Assembly: GCA_023254955.1 (NCBI GenBank)
Contig: JALRKC010000002.1
Coordinates: 1 to 26,962 of the forward strand
Length of the DNA: 26,962 nucleotides
Direction of reading: 5' to 3'
DNA from: Candidatus Nanopelagicales bacterium
Lineage (GTDB): Bacteria > Actinomycetota > Actinomycetes > S36-B12 > UBA5976
The notes under the pieces are model-generated. The model was given only the letters and a program-made list of their open reading frames with translations. It ran no database searches and was not told the origin of the DNA. The translations under genes and the position numbers were made by a program. This document shows positions 1 through 7,818 of this stretch, one piece after another (position 1 is the first letter of the stretch; each line of letters opens with the position of its first letter).

Positions 1-2
1 AT

Positions 3-365
3 TGCAAAATACTTTTAGGTAAATGGGTGTCTATTTATGATGGGCTTGAAACAGAAGATCCGACAACTTTTGATGTGGATCACTTTGTTCCTCTGGCAGA
101 AGCATGGGATTCTGGGGGAAATTCATGGACCGAAGAAAAAAGAGAACTTTTCGCTAACGATCTAACTGATCCAGATAGTTTGATTGCAGTTTCTCGTGAA
201 GCAAACCGAAATAAAGGCGATCGAGATCCTGCTAATTGGCTTCCGATCTTGCCTGAAACTCATTGTTGGTATGTAACTACTTGGGTAAGTATTAAACACC
301 GATGGGATCTCTCGGTAGATCAGGCAGAGTTTGAGGCGATAGAAGAAGTACTAAATTCTTGTTAA
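3..365 (+). CDS. HNH/DUF1524-type nuclease, 3' part only (5' end beyond window)
   Basis: This is the C-terminal part of an HNH-family endonuclease like the secreted DUF1524/GmrSD C-terminal-like nucleases of Actinobacteria. The reading frame is open back to base 3. The residues before the GTG at 27 (CKILLGKW, then VSIYDG) match the usual family lead-in, so the GTG is not the start and the gene begins left of the window. The metal/catalytic core is visible: DVDHFVPLAEAWDSG supplies the DH pair, and IAVSREANRNKGDRDP with ANWLP supplies the Asn/Lys half of the beta-beta-alpha fold. Such proteins usually carry an N-terminal signal peptide, which cannot be seen here. The TAA stop overlaps the argA stop of the opposite strand. 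Its substrate, and whether it is nutritional or defensive, cannot be told from this fragment. Confidence 0.75.
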   Translation, partial: CKILLGKWVSIYDGLETEDPTTFDVDHFVPLAEAWDSGGNSWTEEKRELFANDLTDPDSLIAVSREANRNKGDRDPANWLPILPETHCWYVTTWVSIKHRWDLSVDQAEFEAIEEVLNSC

Positions 366-856
366 AGAATTCTTAACATACGAGTATTGCCCAAGGTATT
401 AGGCTTTACCTTGTCTAAGTCCAGGAATTCTGCAATTCCTACGTCGTAAGATTCCAATAACTGTTGATAAACGCTGCTTTCGACCGGTGTACCATCAATT
501 TCTTTGAACCCGTGTGCTGAGAAAAATTGAGTTTCAAACGTTAGGCAAAATACTCGCTTTACCTCTAATTCTCTAGCTCTATCCAAAAGCGCGTTAAGTA
601 ATTTTGATCCATAGCCTTTTCTTTGATATTCAGGAAATATCGCCATTGTCCTTACTTCAGCTAAGTCTTCCCACATCACATGAACTGCACCGGCACCAAT
701 TACTTTGTTACCTTCGGTAATAACTAAAAAATCAGGTACGTCTTCAAATAAAGTCACAGTTGCTTTAGACAACAGCCTTCTATCTGGGGCATAGGTATCA
801 ACCAAACGTCTTATTTCGCTAACGTCTTTAGTTGTAGCTTGTCTGACTTCCACCAT
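362..856 (-). CDS. argA: Amino-acid N-acetyltransferase (short actinobacterial N-acetylglutamate synthase)
   Basis: A GNAT-fold acetyltransferase of 164 residues that makes N-acetylglutamate from glutamate and acetyl-CoA, the first step of arginine synthesis. It closely resembles the single-domain N-acetylglutamate synthase of mycobacteria (Rv2747 type). Shared blocks are the early RRLVDTYAP, the EVRTMAIFPEYQRKGYGSKL acetyl-CoA binding loop (QRKGYG at 78-83), VFCLTFETQFFSAHGF, and the C-terminal YDVGIAEFLDLDKVKPN with LGNTRM. It lacks the kinase-like domain of the long E. coli ArgA. The ATG follows the lysS stop with no gap, so translation is probably coupled, and it is the last gene of the long minus-strand operon. 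The rest of the arginine pathway is not in the window. Confidence 0.85.
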   Translation of the reverse strand: MVEVRQATTKDVSEIRRLVDTYAPDRRLLSKATVTLFEDVPDFLVITEGNKVIGAGAVHVMWEDLAEVRTMAIFPEYQRKGYGSKLLNALLDRARELEVKRVFCLTFETQFFSAHGFKEIDGTPVESSVYQQLLESYDVGIAEFLDLDKVKPNTLGNTRMLRIL

Positions 857-2347
857 TTAATTTGGCTTCACTAGTGGGAACAAAACTGTTTCTCTAATGC
901 CACGTCCAGTTAGCATCATCAAAACTCGGTCAATTCCCATTCCTTGGCCACCAGCCGGAGGCATTCCGTACTCCAAGGCTCTTAAAAAATCTTCATCTAA
1001 TTGCATCGCTTCAGCGTCACCGCCGGCTGCTAATAAAGACTGTTCGGTAAGACGTTTCCTTTGCTCCATAGGATCGTTTAGTTCGGTGTAGGCGGTTCCA
1101 ACTTCTGCTCCAAATGCAACTAGATCCCATCTTTCAGCTAATTCGCTATCTGTACGATGCTCTCTAGTTAACGGAGAAACATCTTTTGGAAAGTCCGCAT
1201 AAAAAACTGGCGATTGAGTTGTGTCTTCAAGTTGGTGTTCATACAACTCCAGCACTATCTGACCGCGAGTCCACTTTGGGTCTAGCTTAATCGACAACTT
1301 TTCAGCAATACGAGTTAATTCTTGCGCTGAAGTTTGGGAGTTAACTTGCTGGCCGAGTTTATTGCTAAGACCTTCATAGACGCTAACTCTTGGCCAGTTA
1401 CCACTCAAGTCGTATTCAGTTACGTTTCCTTCGTCATCAAAATGACGAGCAACTTGTTTTCCATAAACTGCTTCGGCGGCTTCTTGAATAATTTCTTGTG
1501 TTATTTTTTGCATGGTTGAATAATCACCATAAGCTTCATACATCTCAAGCATTGTGAATTCTGGATTGTGTGATGAATCAGCTCCTTCATTTCTGAAGTT
1601 CCTATTAATTTCAAATACCTTATCTACGCCGCCTACTAACAAGCGCTTTAGGTATAACTCTGGGGCAATTCGTAAAAATAACTCCATGTCATAAGCATTG
1701 ATATGAGTTTTAAAAGGTCGAGCATTCGCCCCACCGTGCATCACCTGCAACATTGGGGTTTCAACTTCAATAAAGCCTCTTTTAGTCAAAGAGCTTCTAA
1801 TGCTAGATACAACCGTAGAGCGAATATTAAGCATCTCTCGTGCTTCATCTCTAACTAAGAGATCCACGTATCTTTGCCTGACTCGAGCTTCCGGATCGTT
1901 TAATCCCTTATGTTTATCTGGTAGAGGTCGAAGTGATTTTGCAGTCAGCACCCAATTACTTGCACGGACCGTCAGCTCGCCGCGTTTAGTGGTTACTACC
2001 TCTCCAGTAATTCCAACTAAGTCACCTAAATCAATCTGTTCTTTCCATCTTTCTAATTCTGCTTCACCGACTGAATCTGCTGCCAGCATGATTTGCAGAT
2101 CGATTCCTGATTCGCGAATCGTGGAAAAAATTAACTTTCCAGTAATTCGATTTAGCATCACTCGACCAGCAATTGCCACATTCTTGCCGGTTTTAGACTC
2201 TGGTTGAAGATCCTTAAAATCTTCACGAATTTGACCTAATGAGTGATCAGGGGTAAATCCAACAGGGTAAGGGTCAACTCCTGAATCAATAATTGAATTG
2301 AGTTTTTCTCTACGGATCTGCTGCTGTTCGCTTAATTCTTCACTCAT
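857..2347 (-). CDS. lysS: Lysyl-tRNA synthetase, class II
   Basis: Charges tRNA-Lys with lysine in the cytosol. The 496-residue length is typical of the bacterial class II enzyme. An OB-fold anticodon-binding domain spans about residues 55-140 (NVAIAGRVMLNRITGKLIF). The class II core follows: motif 1 around GFIEVETPMLQ (191-201), motif 2 FRNEGADSSHNPEFTMLEMY (251-270) and motif 3 GMGIDRVLMMLTGRG (from 469). It starts 12 bases after coaX, matching the actinobacterial panC-coaX-lysS order. No membrane-spanning N-terminal domain (LysX/MprF fusion) is present, so this is the plain housekeeping enzyme. The start has no strong Shine-Dalgarno, consistent with coupled translation. Confidence 0.96.
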   Translation of the reverse strand: MSEELSEQQQIRREKLNSIIDSGVDPYPVGFTPDHSLGQIREDFKDLQPESKTGKNVAIAGRVMLNRITGKLIFSTIRESGIDLQIMLAADSVGEAELERWKEQIDLGDLVGITGEVVTTKRGELTVRASNWVLTAKSLRPLPDKHKGLNDPEARVRQRYVDLLVRDEAREMLNIRSTVVSSIRSSLTKRGFIEVETPMLQVMHGGANARPFKTHINAYDMELFLRIAPELYLKRLLVGGVDKVFEINRNFRNEGADSSHNPEFTMLEMYEAYGDYSTMQKITQEIIQEAAEAVYGKQVARHFDDEGNVTEYDLSGNWPRVSVYEGLSNKLGQQVNSQTSAQELTRIAEKLSIKLDPKWTRGQIVLELYEHQLEDTTQSPVFYADFPKDVSPLTREHRTDSELAERWDLVAFGAEVGTAYTELNDPMEQRKRLTEQSLLAAGGDAEAMQLDEDFLRALEYGMPPAGGQGMGIDRVLMMLTGRGIRETVLFPLVKPN

Positions 2348-2359
2348 AAGACCAATAGG

Positions 2360-3115
2360 TTATCGGTTCTTTTCAAAAACTAATCGCAACCCTTCCAAGG
2401 TTAAATCGGGTTCATGATGAGTAATTGTTTCTGAAGTTTCCACAACCAAGCCAGCAAGTCCCCCAGTTGCCACCACAGCTTTGAGTGGGCCGATCTCTTT
2501 AATGATGCGATTTACGATTCCATCAACTTGACCATAAAATCCATAAAGCGACCCTGATTGCAAAGCCTCAACTGTGCCTTTACCAATAACACTACGTGGT
2601 TTTGCTAATTCAACTTTTCTCAATTGAGCTGCTCTTTGTGCTAAAGCTTCCAAAGATATTTCTATTCCTGGAGCTAGCGCCCCACCTAAAAACTCACCCT
2701 TTTCACTTACCACATCAAAATTGGTGCTAGTTCCGAAATCAACTACCACGCTCGGCCCACCGTGTCGAGAAAACACTGCCAGGGAATTTGCAATTCTATC
2801 TGCACCAACTTCTTTTGGATTATCAATCATTATTGGTACCCCGGTCTTTACTCCCGGCTCAATAATTATGGTTTTTGTATTTGGATAATTTTTTGAAAAC
2901 ATATTTCTAAGCTCTGTTAGTACCGCCGGGACAGTAGAGCAAAGTGAAATACCAGTTATCTCAGCTTCATTTTGCAAAATACTTCTAAAGGTTAGATTTA
3001 ATTCATCAGCGGTAGCCCTAGCATCTGTCTTAATTCGCCATGAATTTATTAATTTAACATCCTCATACAAACCAATCACAATATTTGTGTTTCCGACATC
3101 AACAGCTAAGAGCAT
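2360..3115 (-). CDS. coaX: Type III pantothenate kinase
   Basis: Phosphorylates pantothenate with ATP, the first committed step to coenzyme A. The 251-residue protein has the ASKHA-fold markers of CoaX: the N-terminal LLAVDVGNTNIVIGLYE phosphate loop, KEVGADRIAN at the pantothenate site, VVDFGTSTNFDVV as second phosphate motif, and a C-terminal VVATGGLAGLV glycine loop. The ATG is preceded by AGGAA overlapping the nadC stop region, so this start is well supported. It sits between nadC and lysS in the cofactor operon. Type III kinases are not feedback-inhibited by CoA (known for the family), so flux control probably lies elsewhere. panC is three genes upstream in the same operon; panD is not adjacent. 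Confidence 0.93.
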   Translation of the reverse strand: MLLAVDVGNTNIVIGLYEDVKLINSWRIKTDARATADELNLTFRSILQNEAEITGISLCSTVPAVLTELRNMFSKNYPNTKTIIIEPGVKTGVPIMIDNPKEVGADRIANSLAVFSRHGGPSVVVDFGTSTNFDVVSEKGEFLGGALAPGIEISLEALAQRAAQLRKVELAKPRSVIGKGTVEALQSGSLYGFYGQVDGIVNRIIKEIGPLKAVVATGGLAGLVVETSETITHHEPDLTLEGLRLVFEKNR

Positions 3116-3123
3116 TTAGATTC

Positions 3124-3996
3124 CTATCCGCCGAGCACTAAGTCTGCACCTATGTCCAGGCTAGGCGCGGAGTGGGTTAATGCACCAACTGCTAAATAGT
3201 CAACTCCAGATTCGGCAACAGCTCGGGCATTCTCCAAAGTAAGTCCACCGCTAGCTTCAAATCTAACTCTTGCTCCATATTCAACGACTGCTTTTTTTAA
3301 TTCAGAAATCTCAAAGTTGTCAAGCAAAATAAAATCGGCTCCAGCCACAATTGCTTCTGGGATTTGCTCGAGAGTATCAACTTCAATTTCAATTTCTTGA
3401 TTCACTACTTTATTTTTAACTTTTCTAAAAGCTTGCCCAACTCCACCTGCCGCTAAAATGTGATTATCCTTAATTAGCGCAGCATCATTTAGTGAAAACC
3501 TATGATTTACTCCACCTCCACAAACTACAGCGTACTTCTCTAGGTGCCTTAATCCAGGAATAGTTTTTCTAGTATCTCTGATTTTTGCATTGGTGTGTGA
3601 AATCTCATTTACCCAAAGACTAGTAGCGGTAGCAATTCCAGACATGTGAGTTAAAAAATTTAGTGCCGTACGCTCTGCAGTAAGTAAAACTTGAGTTGGG
3701 CCCTTTACTGAAAGAATAACTTCACCGGCAGCAACTTTTTTACCGTCTTCAACTAATGCCTTTATCACAAATTCGTCTGACAATAATTCAAAAACAAGCT
3801 GCGCAACATAAACTCCAGAAATTACCCCAGATTTTCTTGCTACCAAATTCAAGACAGAAATACTATTTTCTTCGATTGTGGCCAAGGTGGTTACATCAGA
3901 TCCATCAGCTAAGTCTTCGCTTAAAGCCAGTTCTACTAACGCTTGAACCAAATCAGGATTTAAGCCCTGCTTTTTTAACTGTAATTTCGCGCTCAT
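3124..3996 (-). CDS. nadC: Nicotinate-nucleotide (quinolinate) phosphoribosyltransferase, carboxylating
   Basis: Converts quinolinate and PRPP to nicotinate mononucleotide, CO2 and pyrophosphate, the third step of de novo NAD synthesis. The 290-residue length is normal. The hallmark active-site block is intact: RDTRKTIPGLRHLEKYAV, then VCGGGVNHRFSLNDAALIKDNH read as two adjacent pieces, giving the phosphate- and quinolinate-binding Arg, His and Lys residues. The barrel end reads FEASGGLTLENARAVAESGV followed by VDYLAVGALTHS. It follows nadB by 11 bases and precedes coaX by 8, so NAD and CoA synthesis share one transcript. A nadA gene is not in the window although nadB and nadC are. Confidence 0.95.
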   Translation of the reverse strand: MSAKLQLKKQGLNPDLVQALVELALSEDLADGSDVTTLATIEENSISVLNLVARKSGVISGVYVAQLVFELLSDEFVIKALVEDGKKVAAGEVILSVKGPTQVLLTAERTALNFLTHMSGIATATSLWVNEISHTNAKIRDTRKTIPGLRHLEKYAVVCGGGVNHRFSLNDAALIKDNHILAAGGVGQAFRKVKNKVVNQEIEIEVDTLEQIPEAIVAGADFILLDNFEISELKKAVVEYGARVRFEASGGLTLENARAVAESGVDYLAVGALTHSAPSLDIGADLVLGG

Positions 3997-4008
3997 TTAG
4001 CGCCTAGC

Positions 4009-5637
4009 CTACTGGTCAATACTTTGAGTAGTTAATTTTATTAATCCGTCCGCTATTTCACCCTTAATTCGCAAACGCCAATTTTTATCATCTTTACTCG
4101 GAAAGTCTTGTCGCCAATGTGCTCCTCTGCTCTCCTCGCGCATCAAGGCAGCACTGGCAATAAAGGCACTTACTGTTAGTAAATTTGTAGCTTCCCAGGC
4201 TTGAGTTGATCCATCTTGGATTTTTTGACCTGAGATTTCCCCTAAATCTTTCAGAGTTGTCAAGAGGCCCTTTTCGTCTCTAATCGCACCAGCACCTTGA
4301 GTTGTAACTTGATTAATTTTTTTTCTTAGATTTCCAGAAATTAATTCGCCCTGAACTGATTTCTCAGCTGGTTCCATTTGATTTGGTAAATCATTGAAAT
4401 GATTGCCTAATCTGTTAGCTACTACTAAGCCTTCTAGCAAACTATTTGACGCCAATCGATTTGCACCGTGCACACCAGTGTTGGCTGCTTCGCCCACCAC
4501 AAATAAACCAGGAACATTTGTTTTACCAGACATATCAGTTTGAACCCCACCCATCGAGTAATGAGCAGCAGGCACCACCGGTATTAGATCATTAATTGGG
4601 TCAATCGAATACTTACGAAGTGATGCCAAAATATTTGGAAATCGCTTTTTCCAAACTTCTTTGCCAAGCTTTCTGCCATCAAGCCATACATGTCCTAAAT
4701 TAGAATTTCTAATTTCTTCAACTACCGAATGTGCTACTACATCGCGAGGAGCTAAGTCTTTCATTGGATGAATTAAGCTCATAAAGGGTTTTAAATTTTC
4801 ATTTAATAACACGGCACCTTCACCCCGAACTGCTTCACTAATTAAAGGCTGTGAACCACGACTTTTTTCACCGACCCATAGAACGGTTGGATGAAATTGC
4901 ACGAACTCTAAATCTGCCACACTGGCGCCAGCTCTTAAAGCTAAAGCAACTCCATCTCCAGTAGCGACCAACGGATTTGTAGTTTGTTCAAAAACTGCAC
5001 TCAATCCTCCAGTTGCAATTACTACTGCTCGGCCAAGCGCCGCACCTACGCCGTCAATTAATCCTTGACCCATTACGTGCAAGGTAACGCCACAAACTCT
5101 GTTGTTCTTATCTTTTAATAAGTCCAACACCAAAGCGTGCTCAAATATTTGAATTTTTGGATCAGAAAGAACGCTTGCGACTAATGCGCGGGATATTTCT
5201 GCACCGGTAGCATCCCCACCCGCGTGAGCGATTCGATCTTGTCGATGTCCACCCTCACGAGTTAGCGCAACGTTTCCTTGTGAATCTAGATCAAAAACTG
5301 TGCCTAACGAAATTAAATTCTCTATTGCTGCCGGGCCTTCTTCAACCAAAGTTTCTACTGAATTTTTATTACAAAGCCCTGCTCCGGCTTCTAAGGTGTC
5401 AAATAAGTGTTGTTTTGGTGAGTCTTTCGGGCCTAATGCCGCGGCAATACCGCCTTGAGCCCAAGCGGTAGAACCAGTTGATAACAATTCTTTTGTAAGC
5501 AATAAAACAGACAAACCTTTTTTTCTAGCATTTATAGCCGAGCTCAATCCGGCAACTCCTGAACCAATTACTACGACATCAGCTTGTACCGTCCAGCCCG
5601 GAGTGGCGTGGTGGAGTTTTTCAATAACCTTGATCAA
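4009..5637 (-). CDS. nadB: L-aspartate oxidase (TTG start)
   Basis: A flavoprotein that oxidises L-aspartate to iminoaspartate for quinolinate synthesis. The 542 residues contain an N-terminal dinucleotide-binding fold (VVVIGSGVAGLSSAINARKK, GxGxxG at 25-30), STAWAQGGIAAAL of the FAD/substrate region, EGGHRQDRIAHAGGDATG, the catalytic-loop APRDVVAHSVVEE, and GEAANTGVHGANRLASNSLL near the FAD isoalloxazine. A helical fumarate-reductase-like C-terminal domain follows. The chosen start is TTG at 5635-5637, embedded in the panC stop so the two share TTGA. A Shine-Dalgarno-like TAGGA lies at 5646-5650, and no ATG or GTG start would keep the FAD motif intact. Termination-reinitiation coupling with panC is likely. 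Confidence 0.94.
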   Translation of the reverse strand: MIKVIEKLHHATPGWTVQADVVVIGSGVAGLSSAINARKKGLSVLLLTKELLSTGSTAWAQGGIAAALGPKDSPKQHLFDTLEAGAGLCNKNSVETLVEEGPAAIENLISLGTVFDLDSQGNVALTREGGHRQDRIAHAGGDATGAEISRALVASVLSDPKIQIFEHALVLDLLKDKNNRVCGVTLHVMGQGLIDGVGAALGRAVVIATGGLSAVFEQTTNPLVATGDGVALALRAGASVADLEFVQFHPTVLWVGEKSRGSQPLISEAVRGEGAVLLNENLKPFMSLIHPMKDLAPRDVVAHSVVEEIRNSNLGHVWLDGRKLGKEVWKKRFPNILASLRKYSIDPINDLIPVVPAAHYSMGGVQTDMSGKTNVPGLFVVGEAANTGVHGANRLASNSLLEGLVVANRLGNHFNDLPNQMEPAEKSVQGELISGNLRKKINQVTTQGAGAIRDEKGLLTTLKDLGEISGQKIQDGSTQAWEATNLLTVSAFIASAALMREESRGAHWRQDFPSKDDKNWRLRIKGEIADGLIKLTTQSIDQ

Positions 5638-6479
5638 TTTCGTTTTCCTAATGGAATAAAACTATTGTCAATCAATCTAGTTCTTCCTATCGTCACGGCA
5701 ACTAATAGCCAGCCGTGATCATTATTGATACTCTCTAGCTGATCATTTAATAATTCAACATAATGAATTTTTATATCGGGGTGTTCTAGCGCATCTCGCA
5801 CCTGCTGTCGAATTTCAACAAGGCGGCTACCTGCGATTGCGGCATCATATCCTTGAGCTAAGGCAATTGGAATTTTTTTTGCCAGTTCCCGCTCTTCGCT
5901 CGAAAGTCGAGAGTTTCTCGATGAAAGCGCTAAGCCATCTATTTCTCGTACAGTTGGGCCTACAACCAAATTAATGGGAATTTTTTGACTTTTTAAAAAT
6001 TCCCTAATAACTAAAATTTGTTGTAAATCCTTATGGCCAAAAACTGCATACTTTGGCATCACTAATTCAAATAAACGGTTAACTACAGTTAGAACACCGT
6101 CAAAATGCCCGGGGCGATCTTTTCCTTCTAAGACTTCACCTAAGTAACCAGAATTGATTAATTTAACTTCAGGCTCTGGATAAATATCTTCATATTCAGG
6201 TGCCCATAAAATATTTGCGCCAGCACTAGTCGCAACCAAAAAATCTTCTTTTAAATCTTTGGGATAATTTATGTAGTCATCTTCACTGTTAAATTGCTTT
6301 GGATTTACAAAATCACTAACAACTACACAACCTTTTGACCCGACTGTAGCTCGAGCGAGCTTGATAAGTGAGACATGCCCTTCATGTAAAGCACCCATAG
6401 TGGGCACTAAAGCAACATTGTCTCCAAGATTATTTAGTGCATTTCTTAGTTGAAGGTTACTTTTTACCAATACAGCCAT
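5634..6479 (-). CDS. panC: Pantothenate synthetase
   Basis: Joins pantoate and beta-alanine with ATP to make pantothenate (vitamin B5). The 281-residue protein has the nucleotidyltransferase signature ALVPTMGALHEGHVSLIKLA (HEGH as the HIGH-type motif), a VNPKQFNSEDDYINYPK block, the dimer/ATP loop GKDRPGHFDGVLTVVNRLF, and REIDGLALSSRNSRLS. One departure: the usual FGEKDxQQ loop reads FGHKDLQQ, with the Lys, Asp and Gln kept but Glu replaced by His. It lies 22 bases after the DUF3180 gene and overlaps nadB by 4 bases. Its product feeds CoaX in the same operon. panB and panD are not in the window. Confidence 0.95.
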   Translation of the reverse strand: MAVLVKSNLQLRNALNNLGDNVALVPTMGALHEGHVSLIKLARATVGSKGCVVVSDFVNPKQFNSEDDYINYPKDLKEDFLVATSAGANILWAPEYEDIYPEPEVKLINSGYLGEVLEGKDRPGHFDGVLTVVNRLFELVMPKYAVFGHKDLQQILVIREFLKSQKIPINLVVGPTVREIDGLALSSRNSRLSSEERELAKKIPIALAQGYDAAIAGSRLVEIRQQVRDALEHPDIKIHYVELLNDQLESINNDHGWLLVAVTIGRTRLIDNSFIPLGKRN

Positions 6480-6501
6480 TAGTAGAGTCTAATTCTCTCG
6501 A

Positions 6502-6969
6502 TCACTTATCTAAGTCATCTTTGTTTGGTGCCTGTGGCACGCGGCAAATTCTCTCTAGCCATAATCCCAAAGCCAAAAGCCATAGTGTCAAGACTGTTGT
6601 GATTAGCGTGTTGGTTAATCGCTGGTTGTTTGCTGAATTTGATAAAGCTGGAACAAAAAATAGGGCCACTCCGATATAAAAACCTGAAAGTAAAGCCCCA
6701 GTTCTACTTGCCGCTAAAGCTAATGCAGTAGTGCGAGCTGCCGCCAAAGCGTTTACTGGCTGATATTTAAAACGATTTTTTAGTCTATTTCTAAAATTTA
6801 CACCCCAAAAAAGTATGGTCATATTTAAAATAAAAATAGCTAAGGCCGTATTTAGATGAATAAAAATTAATCTACTGGTTAAATTCTCATAAATGCTCGG
6901 CCCGAAGATTCCTATTGCTGCACCAATTGAAAAAATCCAGATCAAACTTGAGATTTTTGTATTTTTCAA
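6502..6969 (-). CDS. DUF3180 family membrane protein
   Basis: A 155-residue integral membrane protein of unknown function. Four hydrophobic segments are visible at about residues 6-24, 38-57, 85-108 and 118-138. The conserved core of the DUF3180 family is recognisable as NALAAARTTALALAASRTGA followed by LLSGFYIGVAL, with a late LWLERICRVP. The family is essentially actinobacterial and is usually found immediately downstream of folK, as here (7-base gap), so the placement supports the assignment. No catalytic motif is visible. Co-transcription with folate and pantothenate genes hints at a role near vitamin or pterin metabolism or transport, but that rests on position only. Confidence 0.8.
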   Translation of the reverse strand: MKNTKISSLIWIFSIGAAIGIFGPSIYENLTSRLIFIHLNTALAIFILNMTILFWGVNFRNRLKNRFKYQPVNALAAARTTALALAASRTGALLSGFYIGVALFFVPALSNSANNQRLTNTLITTVLTLWLLALGLWLERICRVPQAPNKDDLDK

Positions 6970-6976
6970 AATACCC

Positions 6977-7459
6977 CTAAAACTCTGTGTAAAATTCTAG
7001 TTCAAGAAATTCTTTCGATTTAACGATATCTTTCACCAATCCCTTTCTAGGCAATAGCGCCTTAGGATTAATTTCAAGCCAAGGCAGCAAAACAAATCCC
7101 CGCTCATGAGCAAGTGGGTGAGGCAGCGTTAACTCAACCGTTTCTATTTCTTCTCCGGCGTAATCGATCAGATCTAGATCAAGGGTTCTATCAGCCCATT
7201 TAACAGTTCGCACACGCTGATTATTTTTTTCTATTTCTTGAAGATTTCTCAATAAATCAATTGCGGAATACTCGGTAGCTACCTCAACCACCGCATTAAG
7301 AAATGGCTGCTCCGCTACCCCTCCTTCAGGTGCAGTTTGATAAATTTTTGACGCTCTTAACACCGAAGTATTTTTTAAGTTTTTTAGTTCGTTGAATCCC
7401 GACTTCAAAAAAGTAAGACGATCACCTTGATTGGAGCCTAAGGCAATAACTGCGATCAT
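6977..7459 (-). CDS. folK: 6-hydroxymethyl-7,8-dihydropterin pyrophosphokinase (HPPK)
   Basis: Transfers pyrophosphate from ATP to 6-hydroxymethyl-dihydropterin, the substrate for FolP. The 160 residues show the HPPK hallmarks: IALGSNQGDR near the N-terminus, the PFLNAVVEV strand, WADRTLDLDLIDY (the DxD metal-binding pair), and LPHPLAHERGFVLLPW. The ATG overlaps the folB stop by 4 bases (ATGA), part of a chain of three such overlaps from folE to folK. It belongs to the folE-folP-folB-folK cluster that makes dihydropteroate from GTP, and it works directly after FolB. Confidence 0.95.
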   Translation of the reverse strand: MIAVIALGSNQGDRLTFLKSGFNELKNLKNTSVLRASKIYQTAPEGGVAEQPFLNAVVEVATEYSAIDLLRNLQEIEKNNQRVRTVKWADRTLDLDLIDYAGEEIETVELTLPHPLAHERGFVLLPWLEINPKALLPRKGLVKDIVKSKEFLELEFYTEF

Positions 7460-7818
7460 TTGGTTTTCGTTATTTTGACTGCTATATCTGAGACTTTAAC
7501 TGCTACTGGAGCTTGTGGTTTATGTAGTACCACGCTTACTTCTGATACTTTATCTTTCTTAATTAGCAGATCTGCGATGTCATTTGCTAATACTTCAATC
7601 AAATCTCTTCTTGTGTTTTCGATAATATCTTTTACAGACTTCGTAATCTCACCATAATCCAACGCTTCTGCAATGTTATCGCTAGAAATTGCGGAATTCG
7701 CATCATAGTTAATTTCTAGATCAACAATAAATTCTTGTCCATTAATTTTTTCATGCTCAAAAACTCCGTGATAGCCAAAGGCACTTAATCCTGAAATTTT
7801 AATTTGCATTTGGCTCAT
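7456..7818 (-). CDS. folB: Dihydroneopterin aldolase
   Basis: Cleaves 7,8-dihydroneopterin to 6-hydroxymethyl-dihydropterin and glycolaldehyde. It is 120 residues, the normal size. Family features are SGLSAFGYHGVFEHEKINGQ (the substrate-loop Tyr-His-Gly and following Glu), FIVDLEINYDAN, the catalytic-region ALDYGEITKSVKDIIE, LIEVLANDIAD, and a final VVLHKPQAPVAVKVSDIAV containing the active-site Lys-Pro-x-Ala-Pro. The start ATG overlaps the folP stop (ATGA) and its own stop overlaps the folK start, so translation is tightly coupled. The phosphatase that removes phosphates from dihydroneopterin triphosphate before this step is not encoded nearby. Confidence 0.94.
   Translation of the reverse strand: MSQMQIKISGLSAFGYHGVFEHEKINGQEFIVDLEINYDANSAISSDNIAEALDYGEITKSVKDIIENTRRDLIEVLANDIADLLIKKDKVSEVSVVLHKPQAPVAVKVSDIAVKITKTK

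Noticed and set aside
27..365. A complete 112-residue gene starting at the GTG at 27
   Set aside because: The frame is open to the window edge and the residues before the GTG match the nuclease family, so the gene is merely cut.
1800..2207. Plus-strand open frame antisense to lysS (and similar ones antisense to folP, folE, ftsH and dacB)
   Set aside because: These are shadows of strongly conserved genes on the other strand, with no family resemblance and no ribosome sites.
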